DNA of 64,000 bases. It comes from Streptomyces sp. A2-16 (lineage in GTDB: Bacteria; Actinomycetota; Actinomycetes; Streptomycetales; Streptomycetaceae). The DNA is taken from assembly GCF_018128905.1 (NCBI RefSeq), contig NZ_CP063808.1:6262001-6326000 (forward strand). Direction: 5' to 3'. The translations under genes and the position numbers were made by a program. Each line of letters begins with the position of its first letter. Position 1 is the first letter of the stretch. Below the pieces are notes generated by a model, which saw only the letters and a program-made list of their open reading frames with translations, had not been told where the DNA came from and searched no databases. Shown piece by piece: positions 1 through 8,988 of the stretch.

Positions 1-1116
1 GGCATCGGCAGCGACATCTACCCGGCGGGACGCAAGGGTGAGTTCTGGACCGTCACCGACCGTGGGCCCAACGGCCAGATCAAGGTGGCCGGCACCAAGC
101 GCCGCACCTTCCCGGTCCCGGGCTTCGACCCGGCGATCGTGCGGATCCGGGTCGTCGGCGACACCGTGAAGGTGCTGGACGCGATCCCGATCACCACCTC
201 GCGAGGAAGGCCCGTCACGGGGTTGCCGAACCAGCGGGGGCGCGACGAGGCACCGTACGACTACAACGCGCTCACGGCTCTGCCGTACGACCCGAACGGC
301 CTGGACACCGAGGGCATCGTGCGGGCGGCGGACGGAAGCTTCTGGCTCGTCGACGAGTACGGGCCGAGCCTGGTCCACGTCTCCGCGCGCGGGAAGATCC
401 TCACGCGCTATGTGCCCAAGGGGCTGAACCTGACCGGCGCCGGCTACCCCGTGGTCGAGGCGCTGCCGTCCGTCCTCCTGCACCGGAAGATCAACCGCGG
501 GTTCGAAGGGCTCGCCCAACTGCCCGGCGGTGACCTGGTACTGGCCGTGCAGAGCCCGCTGTCCCTGCCGGACACCGACGCCGGAGAGGCTTCCCGGACC
601 ACCCGGCTGCTGCGTTTCTCGCCGAAGAGGAAGGCGGTCACCGCCGAGTACGCGTACCGCTTCGACCCGGTGGACGTGGTGGACCCGAGCGAGGACGACA
701 CCTCCGAGCTGAAGATCTCCTCGGTGGTCGCCGTCGGCGGTGACAGGCTGCTGGTCGAGGAGCGCACCGACAAGGCGGCACGGCTTCAGCTCGTGCGACT
801 GGACCGGTCCTCGAACATCCTCGGGAGCTCCTGGGACGACGACACCACGTCCCCGTCACTGGAGCAGCTCGACGATCCGGCGGCCTCAGGAGTGCCCGTG
901 CTCACCAAGAAGCCGGTCGTCGACCTGGGAAGGGTCGCCGGGGTGCCCGGGAAGATCGAGGGTGTCGCGCGCGTGGACCACGACACGCTCGCCCTGATCA
1001 ACGACAACGACTTCGGGATGACGGACGGCACCGGGGCGTTCGACGCCGACGGCCGGCTGGTCGACAGCGGGGTGGAGACGACGGTGACGTACGTCCGGCT
1101 GCCGCACCGCCTCTGA
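1..1116 (+). CDS. Esterase-like activity of phytase family protein (3' part, truncated by window start)
   Basis: The frame is open from base 1, so the gene begins upstream of the window; 371 codons are visible. The motif DRGPNG near the start and the later DTEGIVRAADGSFWLVDEYG and IEGVARVDHDTLALINDND segments are typical of the phytase-like (esterase-like) beta-propeller family, which is usually secreted and may hydrolyse phosphoesters. The signal peptide would lie outside the window. An internal ATG at 85 is unlikely to be the start because the DRGPNG family motif lies before it. It converges with the next gene, with only 2 bases between the stop codons. The substrate is unknown. Confidence 0.8.
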   Translation, partial: GIGSDIYPAGRKGEFWTVTDRGPNGQIKVAGTKRRTFPVPGFDPAIVRIRVVGDTVKVLDAIPITTSRGRPVTGLPNQRGRDEAPYDYNALTALPYDPNGLDTEGIVRAADGSFWLVDEYGPSLVHVSARGKILTRYVPKGLNLTGAGYPVVEALPSVLLHRKINRGFEGLAQLPGGDLVLAVQSPLSLPDTDAGEASRTTRLLRFSPKRKAVTAEYAYRFDPVDVVDPSEDDTSELKISSVVAVGGDRLLVEERTDKAARLQLVRLDRSSNILGSSWDDDTTSPSLEQLDDPAASGVPVLTKKPVVDLGRVAGVPGKIEGVARVDHDTLALINDNDFGMTDGTGAFDADGRLVDSGVETTVTYVRLPHRL

Positions 1117-1118
1117 AC

Positions 1119-1574
1119 TCACCCGATCAGGGACGGCAGCAGCGATTCCAGGTCGCTCGGGAACTCGCTGGGGAGATCGCTCGGGAACTGCGACGGGAGC
1201 TCGCTGGGCAGCTCACTGGGCAGTTGTGTGGGCAGGCTGAACGAGGGTTTCGGAGAACCGCTCGTGCTGGTCGCGGGCGCCGGGTTCTTGTCCGGCGAGT
1301 CGTCGCTCCCCGACGCCATGAAGACCACGACGAGGGCGACGGCGACGGCGGCCGCGATCACGGCGAGCAGGGCGAACAGGGGGCTCCGGCGCCTTCTCGG
1401 ACTGCCCGGGCCGGGGTTCCCGACCGGGCCCATCGGCTGGGTCGACGGCAGACCGCCGTAAGGGTTCGGGCCGTTGCGCCCGAAATCGTCGGGAGGCGGT
1501 CCGAAACCACCGCCCGGAGGCGGGGTGTCACCCGGCGGTCCGGGCGGCTTGGGCGGTACCGGCGGCATGGCCAT
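1119..1574 (-). CDS. Proline-rich single-pass membrane protein, unknown function
   Basis: A 151-aa protein. The first 55 residues or so are Pro/Gly-rich (MAMPPVPPKPPGPPGD and onward). An arginine cluster (RRRRS) and one hydrophobic span (FALLAVIAAAVAVALVVVFM) follow, then a Ser/Pro-rich external tail ending in short repeats of the type LPSELPSELPSQFPSD. The layout suggests N-in, C-out topology. I chose ATG 1574 (a second ATG lies at 1568) because GAGGCGA sits about 12 bases upstream and the residues encoded further upstream look non-coding. This architecture is common in actinobacteria for poorly characterised surface proteins. No catalytic domain is visible. Confidence 0.65.
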   Translation of the reverse strand: MAMPPVPPKPPGPPGDTPPPGGGFGPPPDDFGRNGPNPYGGLPSTQPMGPVGNPGPGSPRRRRSPLFALLAVIAAAVAVALVVVFMASGSDDSPDKNPAPATSTSGSPKPSFSLPTQLPSELPSELPSQFPSDLPSEFPSDLESLLPSLIG

Positions 1575-1754
1575 ACCGTCCAGAGTCGCCTCGAACCGGT
1601 CATCGGGCGACCCCCGCGCGGCAGTTGATACGACCTCATGCCGTGGATCGCACGATTCCGGAACATTCCGCACAGGCGTCGCGATCGATGCGCATGCGCG
1701 CGTGCCGTCGGCGGAGGCCACTCACGACCGGCGGCACGCGCGCGTGGGTCTCAC

Positions 1755-2921
1755 TCAGCCGCGCGCACCCAGAAGGTGGTCCATGGCGAGCTGGTCGAGC
1801 TGCTCGAAGGCCATGCCGCGTGCGGCGGCCGCCTCCACGTCGAAGTCCTCGAAGGCGCCGCGGTCCGCGAGCAGCGACTTCAGGCCGTCCGCAGCCGTCT
1901 GCTGCGCCAGCTCGTCCAGACGCGAGGCACGGAGCGCCTCCTGGACCTCGGGGTCGGCGCGGAACGCGGCCGCACGCTCCTTGAGGATGAGGTAGTTGCG
2001 CATGCAGCCCGCGGCAGACGCCCACACGCCGTCGAGGTCCTCGGTCCGGGGCGGCTTGAAGTCGAAGTGCTTCGGACCGGCGTAACCGGCGCTCTCCAGG
2101 AGGTCGACGAGCCAGAAGGCGGCGCGCAGGTCACCGGCGCCGAAGCGGAGGTCCTGGTCGTACTTGATGCCGGACTGGCCGTTGAGGTCGATGTGGAAGA
2201 GCTTGCCCGCCCACAGGGCCTGCGCGATGCCGTGCGGGAAGTTCAGCCCCGCCATCTGCTCGTGGCCGACCTCGGGGTTCACGCCGTACAGCTCGGGGCG
2301 CTCCAGACGCTCGATGAACGCGAGCGCGTGGCCGACGGTGGGCAGCAGAATGTCGCCGCGCGGCTCGTTCGGCTTGGGCTCGATGGCGAACTTCAGGTCG
2401 TAGCCCTGCTCGGTGACGTACTCGCCGAGGAGGTCGAAGGCCTCCTTCATGCGGTCCAGGGCGTTGCGCACGTCCTTGGCACCGCCGGACTCGGCGCCCT
2501 CGCGGCCGCCCCAGGCGACGTAGGTCTCGGCGCCGAGCTCGACCGCCAGGTCGATGTTGCGAATGGTCTTGCGCAGCGCGTAACGACGCACGTCGCGGTC
2601 GTTGGCGGTGAACGCGCCGTCCTTGAAGACGGGGTGCGTGAAGAGGTTGGTGGTCGCCATCGGCACCTTCATGCCGGTCGCGTCCAGCGCCTCACGGAAA
2701 CGCTTGATGTGACCCTCGCGCTCGCTGTCCGAGGACCCGAAGGGGATCAGATCGTCGTCGTGGAAGGTCACGCCGTGGGCGCCGAGCTCGGCCAGGCGCC
2801 GCACCGTCTCGACCGGGTCGAGGGCCCGGCGGGTGGCGTCGCCGAACGGGTCCCTTCCCTGCCAGCCGACGGTCCACAGGCCGAACGTGAACCTGTCCTC
2901 GGGGGTGGGCTGGTAGTTCAT
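1755..2921 (-). CDS. xylA: Xylose isomerase
   Basis: A 388-aa protein, the usual length of Streptomyces XylA. It interconverts D-xylose and D-xylulose (and D-glucose and D-fructose) in the cytoplasm. The N-terminus MNYQPTPEDRFTFGLWTVGW is characteristic. The catalytic segment TFHDDDLIPFG supplies His54 and Asp57, and IEPKPNEPRGDILLP carries the metal-binding Glu and catalytic Lys. EVGHEQMAGLNF and HIDLNGQ contain further metal ligands. It is transcribed divergently from xylB, with 145 bases between the start codons. It should convert xylose for XylB, probably under the ROK regulator downstream of xylB. Confidence 0.97.
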   Translation of the reverse strand: MNYQPTPEDRFTFGLWTVGWQGRDPFGDATRRALDPVETVRRLAELGAHGVTFHDDDLIPFGSSDSEREGHIKRFREALDATGMKVPMATTNLFTHPVFKDGAFTANDRDVRRYALRKTIRNIDLAVELGAETYVAWGGREGAESGGAKDVRNALDRMKEAFDLLGEYVTEQGYDLKFAIEPKPNEPRGDILLPTVGHALAFIERLERPELYGVNPEVGHEQMAGLNFPHGIAQALWAGKLFHIDLNGQSGIKYDQDLRFGAGDLRAAFWLVDLLESAGYAGPKHFDFKPPRTEDLDGVWASAAGCMRNYLILKERAAAFRADPEVQEALRASRLDELAQQTAADGLKSLLADRGAFEDFDVEAAAARGMAFEQLDQLAMDHLLGARG

Positions 2922-3066
2922 GACGCGGCTCCTTGCTGCTCCGGACTATTTCGTCATGGCGCTTTACAAATTAGTATGCACACATGTCTCCGGGAAGAGA
3001 CAAGGTGTCTTCAGGGAAGACATCAGCCGCATCAAGATCATGAGCCGCGCAAAAAGGGAGAGCCCG
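2922..3066. promoter_or_regulatory. xylA-xylB divergent promoter region
   Basis: This 145-base spacer is the only A/T-richer stretch locally (CTTTACAAATTAGTATG at 2962-2978). It should hold back-to-back promoters for xylA and xylB. TAGTAT at 2972-2977 could serve as a plus-strand -10 element. A GAAGA/TCTTC inverted pair surrounds ACAAGGTG near 2994-3013. Operators of the XylR/ROK class are expected here from the gene order, but I cannot assign a precise site. Confidence 0.5.
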
Positions 3067-4512
3067 ATGTCAGCAGCCGAGGGTCCGCTCGTCGTCGGCG
3101 TGGACACGTCCACCCAGTCCACCAAGGCACTGGTGGTCGACGCGGCCACCGGTCAGGTCGTCGCGCGCGGCCAGGCACCGCACACCGTGTCCTCCGGGGC
3201 CGGCCGCGAGAGCGACCCGCGACAGTGGTGGGACGCGCTGTCCGAGGCCCTGCGCCAGTGCGGGGACGCCGCGCGCGAGGCCGCCGCGGTGTCGATCGGC
3301 GGCCAGCAGCACGGCCTGGTCACCCTGGACGCGCAGGGCGAGCCGGTACGCCCGGCCATGCTCTGGAACGACGTCCGCTCGGCGCCGCAGGCCCTGCGTC
3401 TGATCGAGGAGCTGGGCGGCCCGAAGGCCTGGGCCGAGCGCACCGGAAGCGTGCCGGGCGCCTCCTTCACCGTGACGAAGTGGGCCTGGCTCGCCGAGCA
3501 CGAGCCGGAGGCGCTGCGCGCCACCAAGGCCGTGCGACTGCCCCACGACTACCTCACGGAGCGCCTCACCGGTGAGGGCACCACCGACCGCGGCGACGCC
3601 TCCGGCACCGGCTGGTGGGCGTCCGCGACGGAGTCGTACGACAGCGAGATCCTCGCGCACGTGGGCCTCGACCCGGCCCTGCTCCCCCGCGTGGTCCGGC
3701 CCGGCGAGGTCGCCGGCACCGTCCGCGACGGCCATGACCTGCCGTTCTCCAAGGGCACCCTGGTGGCCCCCGGCACCGGTGACAACGCGGCCGCCGCGCT
3801 GGGTCTCGGGCTGCGCCCCGGGACTCCGGTGATGAGCCTGGGCACCTCGGGCACGGTCTACGCGGTGTCCAAGCGGCGGCCCGCCGACCCGACCGGCACC
3901 GTGGCGGGTTTCGCCGACGCCCACGGCGACTGGCTGCCGCTGGCCTGCACCCTGAACTGCACGCTCGCCGTGGACCGCGTCGCCGCCCTGCTGAACCTGG
4001 ACCGCGAGGCCGTGGAGCCGGTCTCGGGGGTCACCCTGCTGCCCTACCTGGACGGCGAGCGCACCCCGAACCTGCCGAACGCCTCCGGGCTGCTGCACGG
4101 CCTGCGTCACGACACCACCGGCGGCCAGCTCCTCCAGGCCGCCTACGACGGTGCCGTGCAGGCGCTGCTGGGGGCACTGGACCTGGTGCTCGACGAGGAC
4201 GCGGACCGCTCGACGCCGCTGCTGCTGATCGGCGGCGGCGCCCAGGGCACCGCCTGGCAGCAGACCGTACGACGGCTCTCGGGACGTCCGGTGCAGGTGC
4301 CCGAGGCCAAGGAACTGGTCGCCCTCGGCGCCGCCGCGCAGGCCGCCGGCCTGCTGACCGGGGAGGACCCGGGCGCGGTCGCCCGGCGCTGGAATACCGC
4401 CGCGGGCCCCGTGCTGGAGGCCGTGGAGCGGGACGACGAGACGCTGGCCAGGATCGCCGGGGTACTCTCCGACGCGGCGCCGCTGCTGGAGCGGGGGACC
4501 TCTGAGAAGTGA
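3067..4512 (+). CDS. xylB: Xylulokinase
   Basis: A 481-aa FGGY-family kinase that phosphorylates D-xylulose to xylulose 5-phosphate for the pentose phosphate pathway. Diagnostic segments are GVDTSTQSTKALVVD (first nucleotide-binding loop), MLWNDVRS, GDASGTGWW, PGTGDNAAAALGLG, SLGTSGTVYAVS and the C-terminal ATP loop LIGGGAQGTAWQQ. ATG 3067 was chosen because AAAAGGGAG lies just upstream and the protein then begins at the family position; the frame is open back to 2920 but that part has no family similarity. It is followed after 7 bases by the ROK regulator, so the two are likely cotranscribed. Confidence 0.95.
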   Translation: MSAAEGPLVVGVDTSTQSTKALVVDAATGQVVARGQAPHTVSSGAGRESDPRQWWDALSEALRQCGDAAREAAAVSIGGQQHGLVTLDAQGEPVRPAMLWNDVRSAPQALRLIEELGGPKAWAERTGSVPGASFTVTKWAWLAEHEPEALRATKAVRLPHDYLTERLTGEGTTDRGDASGTGWWASATESYDSEILAHVGLDPALLPRVVRPGEVAGTVRDGHDLPFSKGTLVAPGTGDNAAAALGLGLRPGTPVMSLGTSGTVYAVSKRRPADPTGTVAGFADAHGDWLPLACTLNCTLAVDRVAALLNLDREAVEPVSGVTLLPYLDGERTPNLPNASGLLHGLRHDTTGGQLLQAAYDGAVQALLGALDLVLDEDADRSTPLLLIGGGAQGTAWQQTVRRLSGRPVQVPEAKELVALGAAAQAAGLLTGEDPGAVARRWNTAAGPVLEAVERDDETLARIAGVLSDAAPLLERGTSEK

Positions 4513-4519
4513 GGGAGGC

Positions 4520-5728
4520 ATGACCGCACCGCTGCACGACGCCCACCCGGCGGGACCCGGACGCCGCCTCCCGGACACCCAGCAGGGCATGCGCCGCCGC
4601 AACCTCGCCCGCGTGATGCACACCGTGAGCGCCGAGGGACCGCTCTCGCGCGCCGCGGTCGCCTCGCGCATCGGCCTGACCCGGGCCGCGGTGTCGACCC
4701 TCGTCGACGAACTCATACGCTCGGGGCTCCTGGAGGAGCTGGGCCCCGAGCGCCCCGGCCGGGTCGGCAGACCGGGCTCCGCCCTCGCCGTCAGCGGGCG
4801 GGGGCCCGCCGGGATAGGCGCCGAGGTAGGCGTGGACCACCTCGCGGTCTGCGCGGTCGACCTGCGCGGACAGGTGCGCGCACGGGCGGTGCGGTACAGC
4901 GCGAACAGGGGCCGCTCCCCCGAGCCGGTGATCGCGGAACTCACCTCCCTGGTACACCGGGTGGCGGGGGAGGCGGAGGACGAGGGCCTGTGGCCCGCGG
5001 GGCTGGCGGTGGCGGTGCCCGGGCTGGTCGCACGGGACGCACGGACCGTCGTCCGCGCCCCGAACCTCGACTGGCACGACACGGATCTGGGCGCCCTGCT
5101 GCCCGAGGACTACCCGCTGACCGTCGGCAACGAGGCCAACTTCGGCGCCCTGGCCGAACTCTGGCTCGGTGACGACACCCCCCATGACTTCCTGCACGTC
5201 TCCGCGGAGATCGGCATCGGCGCCGCACTCGTCGTGGACGGCCGGCTCCTGCGCGGCACCCGCGGTTTCGCCGGCGAACTCGGCCATGTGCCGGTCCGCC
5301 CCGACGGCCCCCGGTGTGCCTGCGGCGGACGCGGCTGTCTGGAGCAGTACGCCGGCGAGGAGGCGGTGCTGCGAGCTGCAGGTCTGGAGCCGGGCGAGGA
5401 CCGGGTCGGGCTGCTCGCGCAGCACGCGGCGGACGGCGACGAGGCCGTACGAGGCGCCCTGCGCGAAGCCGGGGAGGCGCTCGGCATCGCGCTGACCGGC
5501 GCGGTCAATCTGCTGGACCCCGAGGCCGTGGTGCTCGGCGGCGCGCTGGCCGGACTCGCGCCCTGGCTGCTGCCGTCGCTGCGGGACGAGCTGGCCCGGC
5601 GCACGGCCGGCCCGGCCTGCCCGGTGTCCGTGTCGCGGCTGGGTTCGGAGGGGCCGCTGCTGGGGGCCGCCCACTCGGTGGTGCGGGCCGTGCTGGACGA
5701 CCCCGTGATGGTGGGCGAGCGGGCCTGA
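4520..5728 (+). CDS. ROK-family transcriptional regulator, probable xylose repressor (XylR-like)
   Basis: A 402-aa protein. An N-terminal winged helix-turn-helix at about residues 28-80 (LSRAAVASRIGLTRAAVSTL) is followed by a ROK sugar-kinase-like domain. The ROK zinc signature CACGGRGCLEQYAG is present, as are the GxxxGxx loops (ISAEIGIGAALVVDGRLLRG). It starts 7 bases after xylB with GGGAGGC as ribosome-binding site. Position and family suggest it represses xylA and xylB and is relieved by xylose or a derivative. Binding has not been shown here. Confidence 0.88.
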   Translation: MTAPLHDAHPAGPGRRLPDTQQGMRRRNLARVMHTVSAEGPLSRAAVASRIGLTRAAVSTLVDELIRSGLLEELGPERPGRVGRPGSALAVSGRGPAGIGAEVGVDHLAVCAVDLRGQVRARAVRYSANRGRSPEPVIAELTSLVHRVAGEAEDEGLWPAGLAVAVPGLVARDARTVVRAPNLDWHDTDLGALLPEDYPLTVGNEANFGALAELWLGDDTPHDFLHVSAEIGIGAALVVDGRLLRGTRGFAGELGHVPVRPDGPRCACGGRGCLEQYAGEEAVLRAAGLEPGEDRVGLLAQHAADGDEAVRGALREAGEALGIALTGAVNLLDPEAVVLGGALAGLAPWLLPSLRDELARRTAGPACPVSVSRLGSEGPLLGAAHSVVRAVLDDPVMVGERA

Positions 5729-5761
5729 GGTTCCGTCAACTCACCCCGTCGAGTGGTCGAG

Positions 5762-5788
5762 TTATCCACAGTCCCAAGCTTGTCCACC
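5762..5788 (+). promoter_or_regulatory. Two DnaA-box-like nonamers
   Basis: TTATCCACA at 5762-5770 is identical to the classical DnaA box. TTGTCCACC at 5780-5788 is one base from the Streptomyces form TTGTCCACA. They are direct repeats 18 bases apart in the 156-base spacer upstream of the amidase gene. There is no dnaA/dnaN context and no cluster of boxes, so this is not oriC. It may be a DnaA titration or regulatory site, or chance. Confidence 0.35.
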
Positions 5789-5884
5789 GAAACACCAAGC
5801 GCTCTTCTGCCCTCCCGGCAGCCGTCGTACCTTGATTCACGCGAGGCCCGCAGCGGCCTCGGACGACGGTGATCGGAGGATGGC

Positions 5885-6925
5885 ATGTCGGTGTCGTACG
5901 AGGGGTCGGCGACGAGCGACCCCCGGATCCTGACCGTACGGCCCGAACCCGGCGAGTACGCCTGGACGTTCGGTGGTGCGCCGCCCGTGGCACGGATCGC
6001 GCCCGGCACGGTCCTCGACCTGTACACGGAGGACTGCTTCGCGGGACGGGTGCGGTCCGAGAAGGACCTCGTGTCCGAGGTCTGCGAGTTTCCCTTCCTC
6101 AACCCGCAGACCGGCCCCTTCCACATCGAGGGCGCGGAGCCGGGCGACACCGTCGCCGTGCACTTCGTGTCCATCGAACCGGCCCGGGACTGGGCCGCCT
6201 CCACCACCGTCCCCCTGTTCGGCGCGCTCACCTCCACACACACCACCGCCACGCTCCAGCCCCCGCTGCCGGAGACCGTGTGGATCTGGCAGCTGGACCG
6301 CGCCCGGCGCACGGCGCTGTTCCGGGCGCGCGACAGCGACATCGAGATCGAGCTGCCCATGGACCCCATGCACGGCACCGTCGGAGTGGCCCCCGCCAAC
6401 CTGGAGGTGCGCTCGGCGCTGGTGCCGGACGCCCACGGCGGGAACATGGACACCCCGGAGATGCGGGCGGGTGTCACCTGCTACCTCGGGGTCAACGTCG
6501 AGGGCGCCCTCCTCAGCCTCGGCGACGGACACGCCCGCCAGGGCGAGGGAGAGACCTGCGGGGTGGCCGTCGAGTGCGCGATGAACACCGTCGTGATCGT
6601 CGAACTGCTCAAAGGGCTCGCCACGCCCTGGCCGCGCATCGAGTCGGACACCCACATCATCTCGACCGGTTCGGCGCGCCCGCTGGAGGACGCCTTCCGG
6701 ATATCCCAGCTCGACCTCGTGCAGTGGCTGGTGCGCGACTACGGCTTCAGCGAGCTGGACGCGTACCAGTTCGCGACCCAGGCCGTCGAGTCGCCGTTGG
6801 CCAACGTGTGCGACACCAACTACACCTGCGTGGCGAAGATCCGCAAGGAATGGCTGCCGGCGCGCGAGACTCACCGCGGAGTGCACGAGCGGCTCCGTGA
6901 GACGGCGGTGGTCCTTCGCGGCTGA
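5885..6925 (+). CDS. Acetamidase/formamidase family protein
   Basis: A 346-aa protein of the FmdA/AmdA family, cytosolic enzymes that hydrolyse short-chain amides (formamide, acetamide) to the acid and ammonia. Family segments include DLYTEDCFAGRV, GPFHIEGAEPGDTVAVHF, the long conserved PMDPMHGTVGVAP, and a C-terminal DTNYTCVAKIRKEWLP. ATG 5885 follows ATCGGAGGATGGC. Thirty bases separate it from the secreted amidase gene. Amide nitrogen scavenging is the likely role; the precise amide cannot be told. Confidence 0.85.
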   Translation: MSVSYEGSATSDPRILTVRPEPGEYAWTFGGAPPVARIAPGTVLDLYTEDCFAGRVRSEKDLVSEVCEFPFLNPQTGPFHIEGAEPGDTVAVHFVSIEPARDWAASTTVPLFGALTSTHTTATLQPPLPETVWIWQLDRARRTALFRARDSDIEIELPMDPMHGTVGVAPANLEVRSALVPDAHGGNMDTPEMRAGVTCYLGVNVEGALLSLGDGHARQGEGETCGVAVECAMNTVVIVELLKGLATPWPRIESDTHIISTGSARPLEDAFRISQLDLVQWLVRDYGFSELDAYQFATQAVESPLANVCDTNYTCVAKIRKEWLPARETHRGVHERLRETAVVLRG

Positions 6926-6954
6926 ACCCCGCCCAGACGAAAGGCACTTGCTCC

Positions 6955-7554
6955 ATGGAACGCGCGAGACCTCTGCTCGGCAGGCGGCTACTGCTGAAGG
7001 GGGCCGTCCTGGCCGCCGTCCCGTACGCGCTGCTTCCCGAGGTGCGGGCCGGGGCGGCTCCCCAGCCCGTGGACCACCCGTTCGCCGAGTGGCAGCCGGC
7101 GACCACCGACAACTACACCGACTCGAACCGCCCCGCGTCCTACCGCATCGACCGGGTGGTCATCCACGTCACGCAGACCTCCTACACCGACGCCCTGGAC
7201 ATCTTCCGCAACCCGGCGAAGCAGGTGTCCGCCCACTACGTCGTCCGCTCGGCCGACGGTCACATCGCGCAGTGCGTGCGGGAGGCGGACGTCGCCTGGC
7301 ATGCCGGGAACTGGGACTACAACACCCGAAGCGTCGGCATCGAGCACGAGGGGTGGGTGGACAAGCCTGTCTGGTTCACCGAGGCCCTGTACCAGGAGTC
7401 CGCGAAGCTCACCGCGGGCATCTGCGAGAGATACGGCATCCCGAGGGACCGCGCGCACATCATCGGGCACTACGAGGTGCCGGGCACGGACCACACCGAC
7501 CCGGGTCCGTACTGGGACTGGGACCGCTACGTGAGCATGGTCGCGGCCGTGTGA
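6955..7554 (+). CDS. Secreted N-acetylmuramoyl-L-alanine amidase (Amidase_2 fold)
   Basis: A 199-aa protein. The N-terminus has twin arginines and a hydrophobic span (GRRLLLKGAVLAAVPYALLP), consistent with a Tat or Sec signal peptide cleaved near residues 33-36. The mature part is a type-2 amidase/PGRP domain: VVIHVTQTSYTDALDIF supplies the first zinc histidine, AHYVVRSADGHIAQCVREADVAWH the core, and GTDHTDPG the last zinc histidine. It probably cuts the amide bond between muramic acid and the stem peptide in cell-wall remodelling. It lies 29 bases after the acetamidase gene, but the functions look unrelated. Confidence 0.88.
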   Translation: MERARPLLGRRLLLKGAVLAAVPYALLPEVRAGAAPQPVDHPFAEWQPATTDNYTDSNRPASYRIDRVVIHVTQTSYTDALDIFRNPAKQVSAHYVVRSADGHIAQCVREADVAWHAGNWDYNTRSVGIEHEGWVDKPVWFTEALYQESAKLTAGICERYGIPRDRAHIIGHYEVPGTDHTDPGPYWDWDRYVSMVAAV

Positions 7555-7651
7555 GCCGTGCACCGTTCGGGTGAGGCCGGTCGAAGAGGTTGTTTGCGCG
7601 CGTACCGGGAGTGACGATGTCCCCAGTCGCATCGTGCTCCGGGAGGCCGAG

Positions 7652-8932
7652 TTGACCGATCCATGGGTGGCCCTGGAGCCGGGGGCCGACCCTGCCGAGC
7701 GTGTCCGGCTGCTGCGGCGCGCGCACGCGACGTTCACCGAGGCGGGCACGGTGCAGCGGCCGGTCCGGCCCGTGGTGGCCGACTCGTGGCGGCGTTCCGC
7801 GCGGGCCGGAGTCGGGCCCGACGGGACGGCGGACGTCGAACTCAGCGACGGGGACCTCGGTTCGTACCGGGCCGAGCACCCGTTGGCGCGGGTCATGCCG
7901 TTGTTCCGTGAGCTGATGGGGACCTTCGCCTCGGACGGGGAGCATCTGCTCGCGGTGTGCGACGAGCACGGCAGGCTGCTGTGGGTCGAGGGGCACGCGA
8001 GCACCCGGCGGCAGGCGGAGTGGATGAACTTCGTGCCGGGTGCGCGGTGGGCTGAGACCGCCGTCGGGACGAACGCGCCGGGCACCGCGGTCGCGGTGGA
8101 CCGGCCGGTGCAGGTGTTCGCGGCGGAGCACTTCATCCGCCGGGTGCAGCCGTGGACCTGCGCGGCGGCGCCGGTGCACGATCCGCGGACCGGGCGGGTG
8201 CTGGGGGCCGTGGACATCACCGGTGGGGACGGGCTCGCGCATCCGCACAGCCTGGGATTCGTCCAGGCTGTCGCGCGGGCCGCCGAGTCACAGCTGGCGC
8301 TGCTCCTGCCGCAGCAGCAGGCCACCGACCGGCCCGAGCTGAGCGCACTGGGCCGGGACGAGGCACTGCTGGTCGGCGGCGGCCGCAGGGTCAGGCTCAG
8401 CCGCAGGCACAGCGAGATCCTGGTGCTGCTGTCCCGGCACCCGGAGGGTCTGACCGGGGACGAGCTGTCGTGCGCGCTGTACGAGGACGAGTCGGTGACG
8501 CCGGTGACGCTGCGGGCCGAACTGGCGCGGCTGCGCAGGGTTCTTTGGCCGGGGCTGCTGGCGTCACGGCCGTACCGGCTGACCGTGCCGGTCGAGTCGG
8601 ACGTGGCGATCGTCGAGCGGCGGCTGGAGAGCGGGGCGGTCGCGGCGGCGGCGACGGGGTACGCCGGGCCGTTGCTGCCGGCCTCGCAGGCTCCGGCGGT
8701 GGCCCGGCTCAGACACCGGATCGCGGACGGGCTGCGGTCGGCGTTGGTCGCCCGCCGGGATCCCGATCTGCTGGCGCACTGGGCGCACGCGCCGTGGGGC
8801 GAGGACGACGTGGAGGTGTGGCGGGCGCTCGCGGCCGTGCGGCCGACGGCGAGTGTCAGGGCCCGGCTCGCCGCGCTGGAGTCGGAACTGGCCGCGCCGA
8901 CGGCAACGTGGTTGCAACGTCCGCGCTCCTAG
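7652..8932 (+). CDS. GAF-domain transcriptional regulator of the adjacent aldehyde dehydrogenase
   Basis: A 426-aa protein from TTG 7652, chosen because GGGAGG lies 6 bases upstream; GTG 7634 and GTG 7571 are in-frame alternatives. The N-terminal half contains a GAF sensor domain (LLAVCDEHGRLLWVEGH, then NFVPGARWAETAVGTNAPGT), as in AcoR-type activators but without the AAA+ sigma-54 module. The C-terminal half (ILVLLSRHPEGLTGDELSCA onward) looks like a winged-helix output domain. Such GAF regulators commonly sit directly beside exaC-type aldehyde dehydrogenase genes in actinobacteria and probably sense an aldehyde, alcohol or related signal. Confidence 0.75.
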   Translation: MTDPWVALEPGADPAERVRLLRRAHATFTEAGTVQRPVRPVVADSWRRSARAGVGPDGTADVELSDGDLGSYRAEHPLARVMPLFRELMGTFASDGEHLLAVCDEHGRLLWVEGHASTRRQAEWMNFVPGARWAETAVGTNAPGTAVAVDRPVQVFAAEHFIRRVQPWTCAAAPVHDPRTGRVLGAVDITGGDGLAHPHSLGFVQAVARAAESQLALLLPQQQATDRPELSALGRDEALLVGGGRRVRLSRRHSEILVLLSRHPEGLTGDELSCALYEDESVTPVTLRAELARLRRVLWPGLLASRPYRLTVPVESDVAIVERRLESGAVAAAATGYAGPLLPASQAPAVARLRHRIADGLRSALVARRDPDLLAHWAHAPWGEDDVEVWRALAAVRPTASVRARLAALESELAAPTATWLQRPRS

Positions 8933-8988
8933 CCTCACGCGCAGAGCCGCCCAACGGCGGGCGGCGCTGCTGAAGGAGGCTGGCCAGC

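Noticed and set aside
2920..3066. XylB starting at 2920
   Set aside because: The extra 49 residues cover the divergent promoter region and have no similarity to xylulokinases; ATG 3067 has a ribosome-binding site.
5729..5884. Replication origin
   Set aside because: Only two DnaA-like boxes are present and there are no dnaA, dnaN, parA or parB genes.
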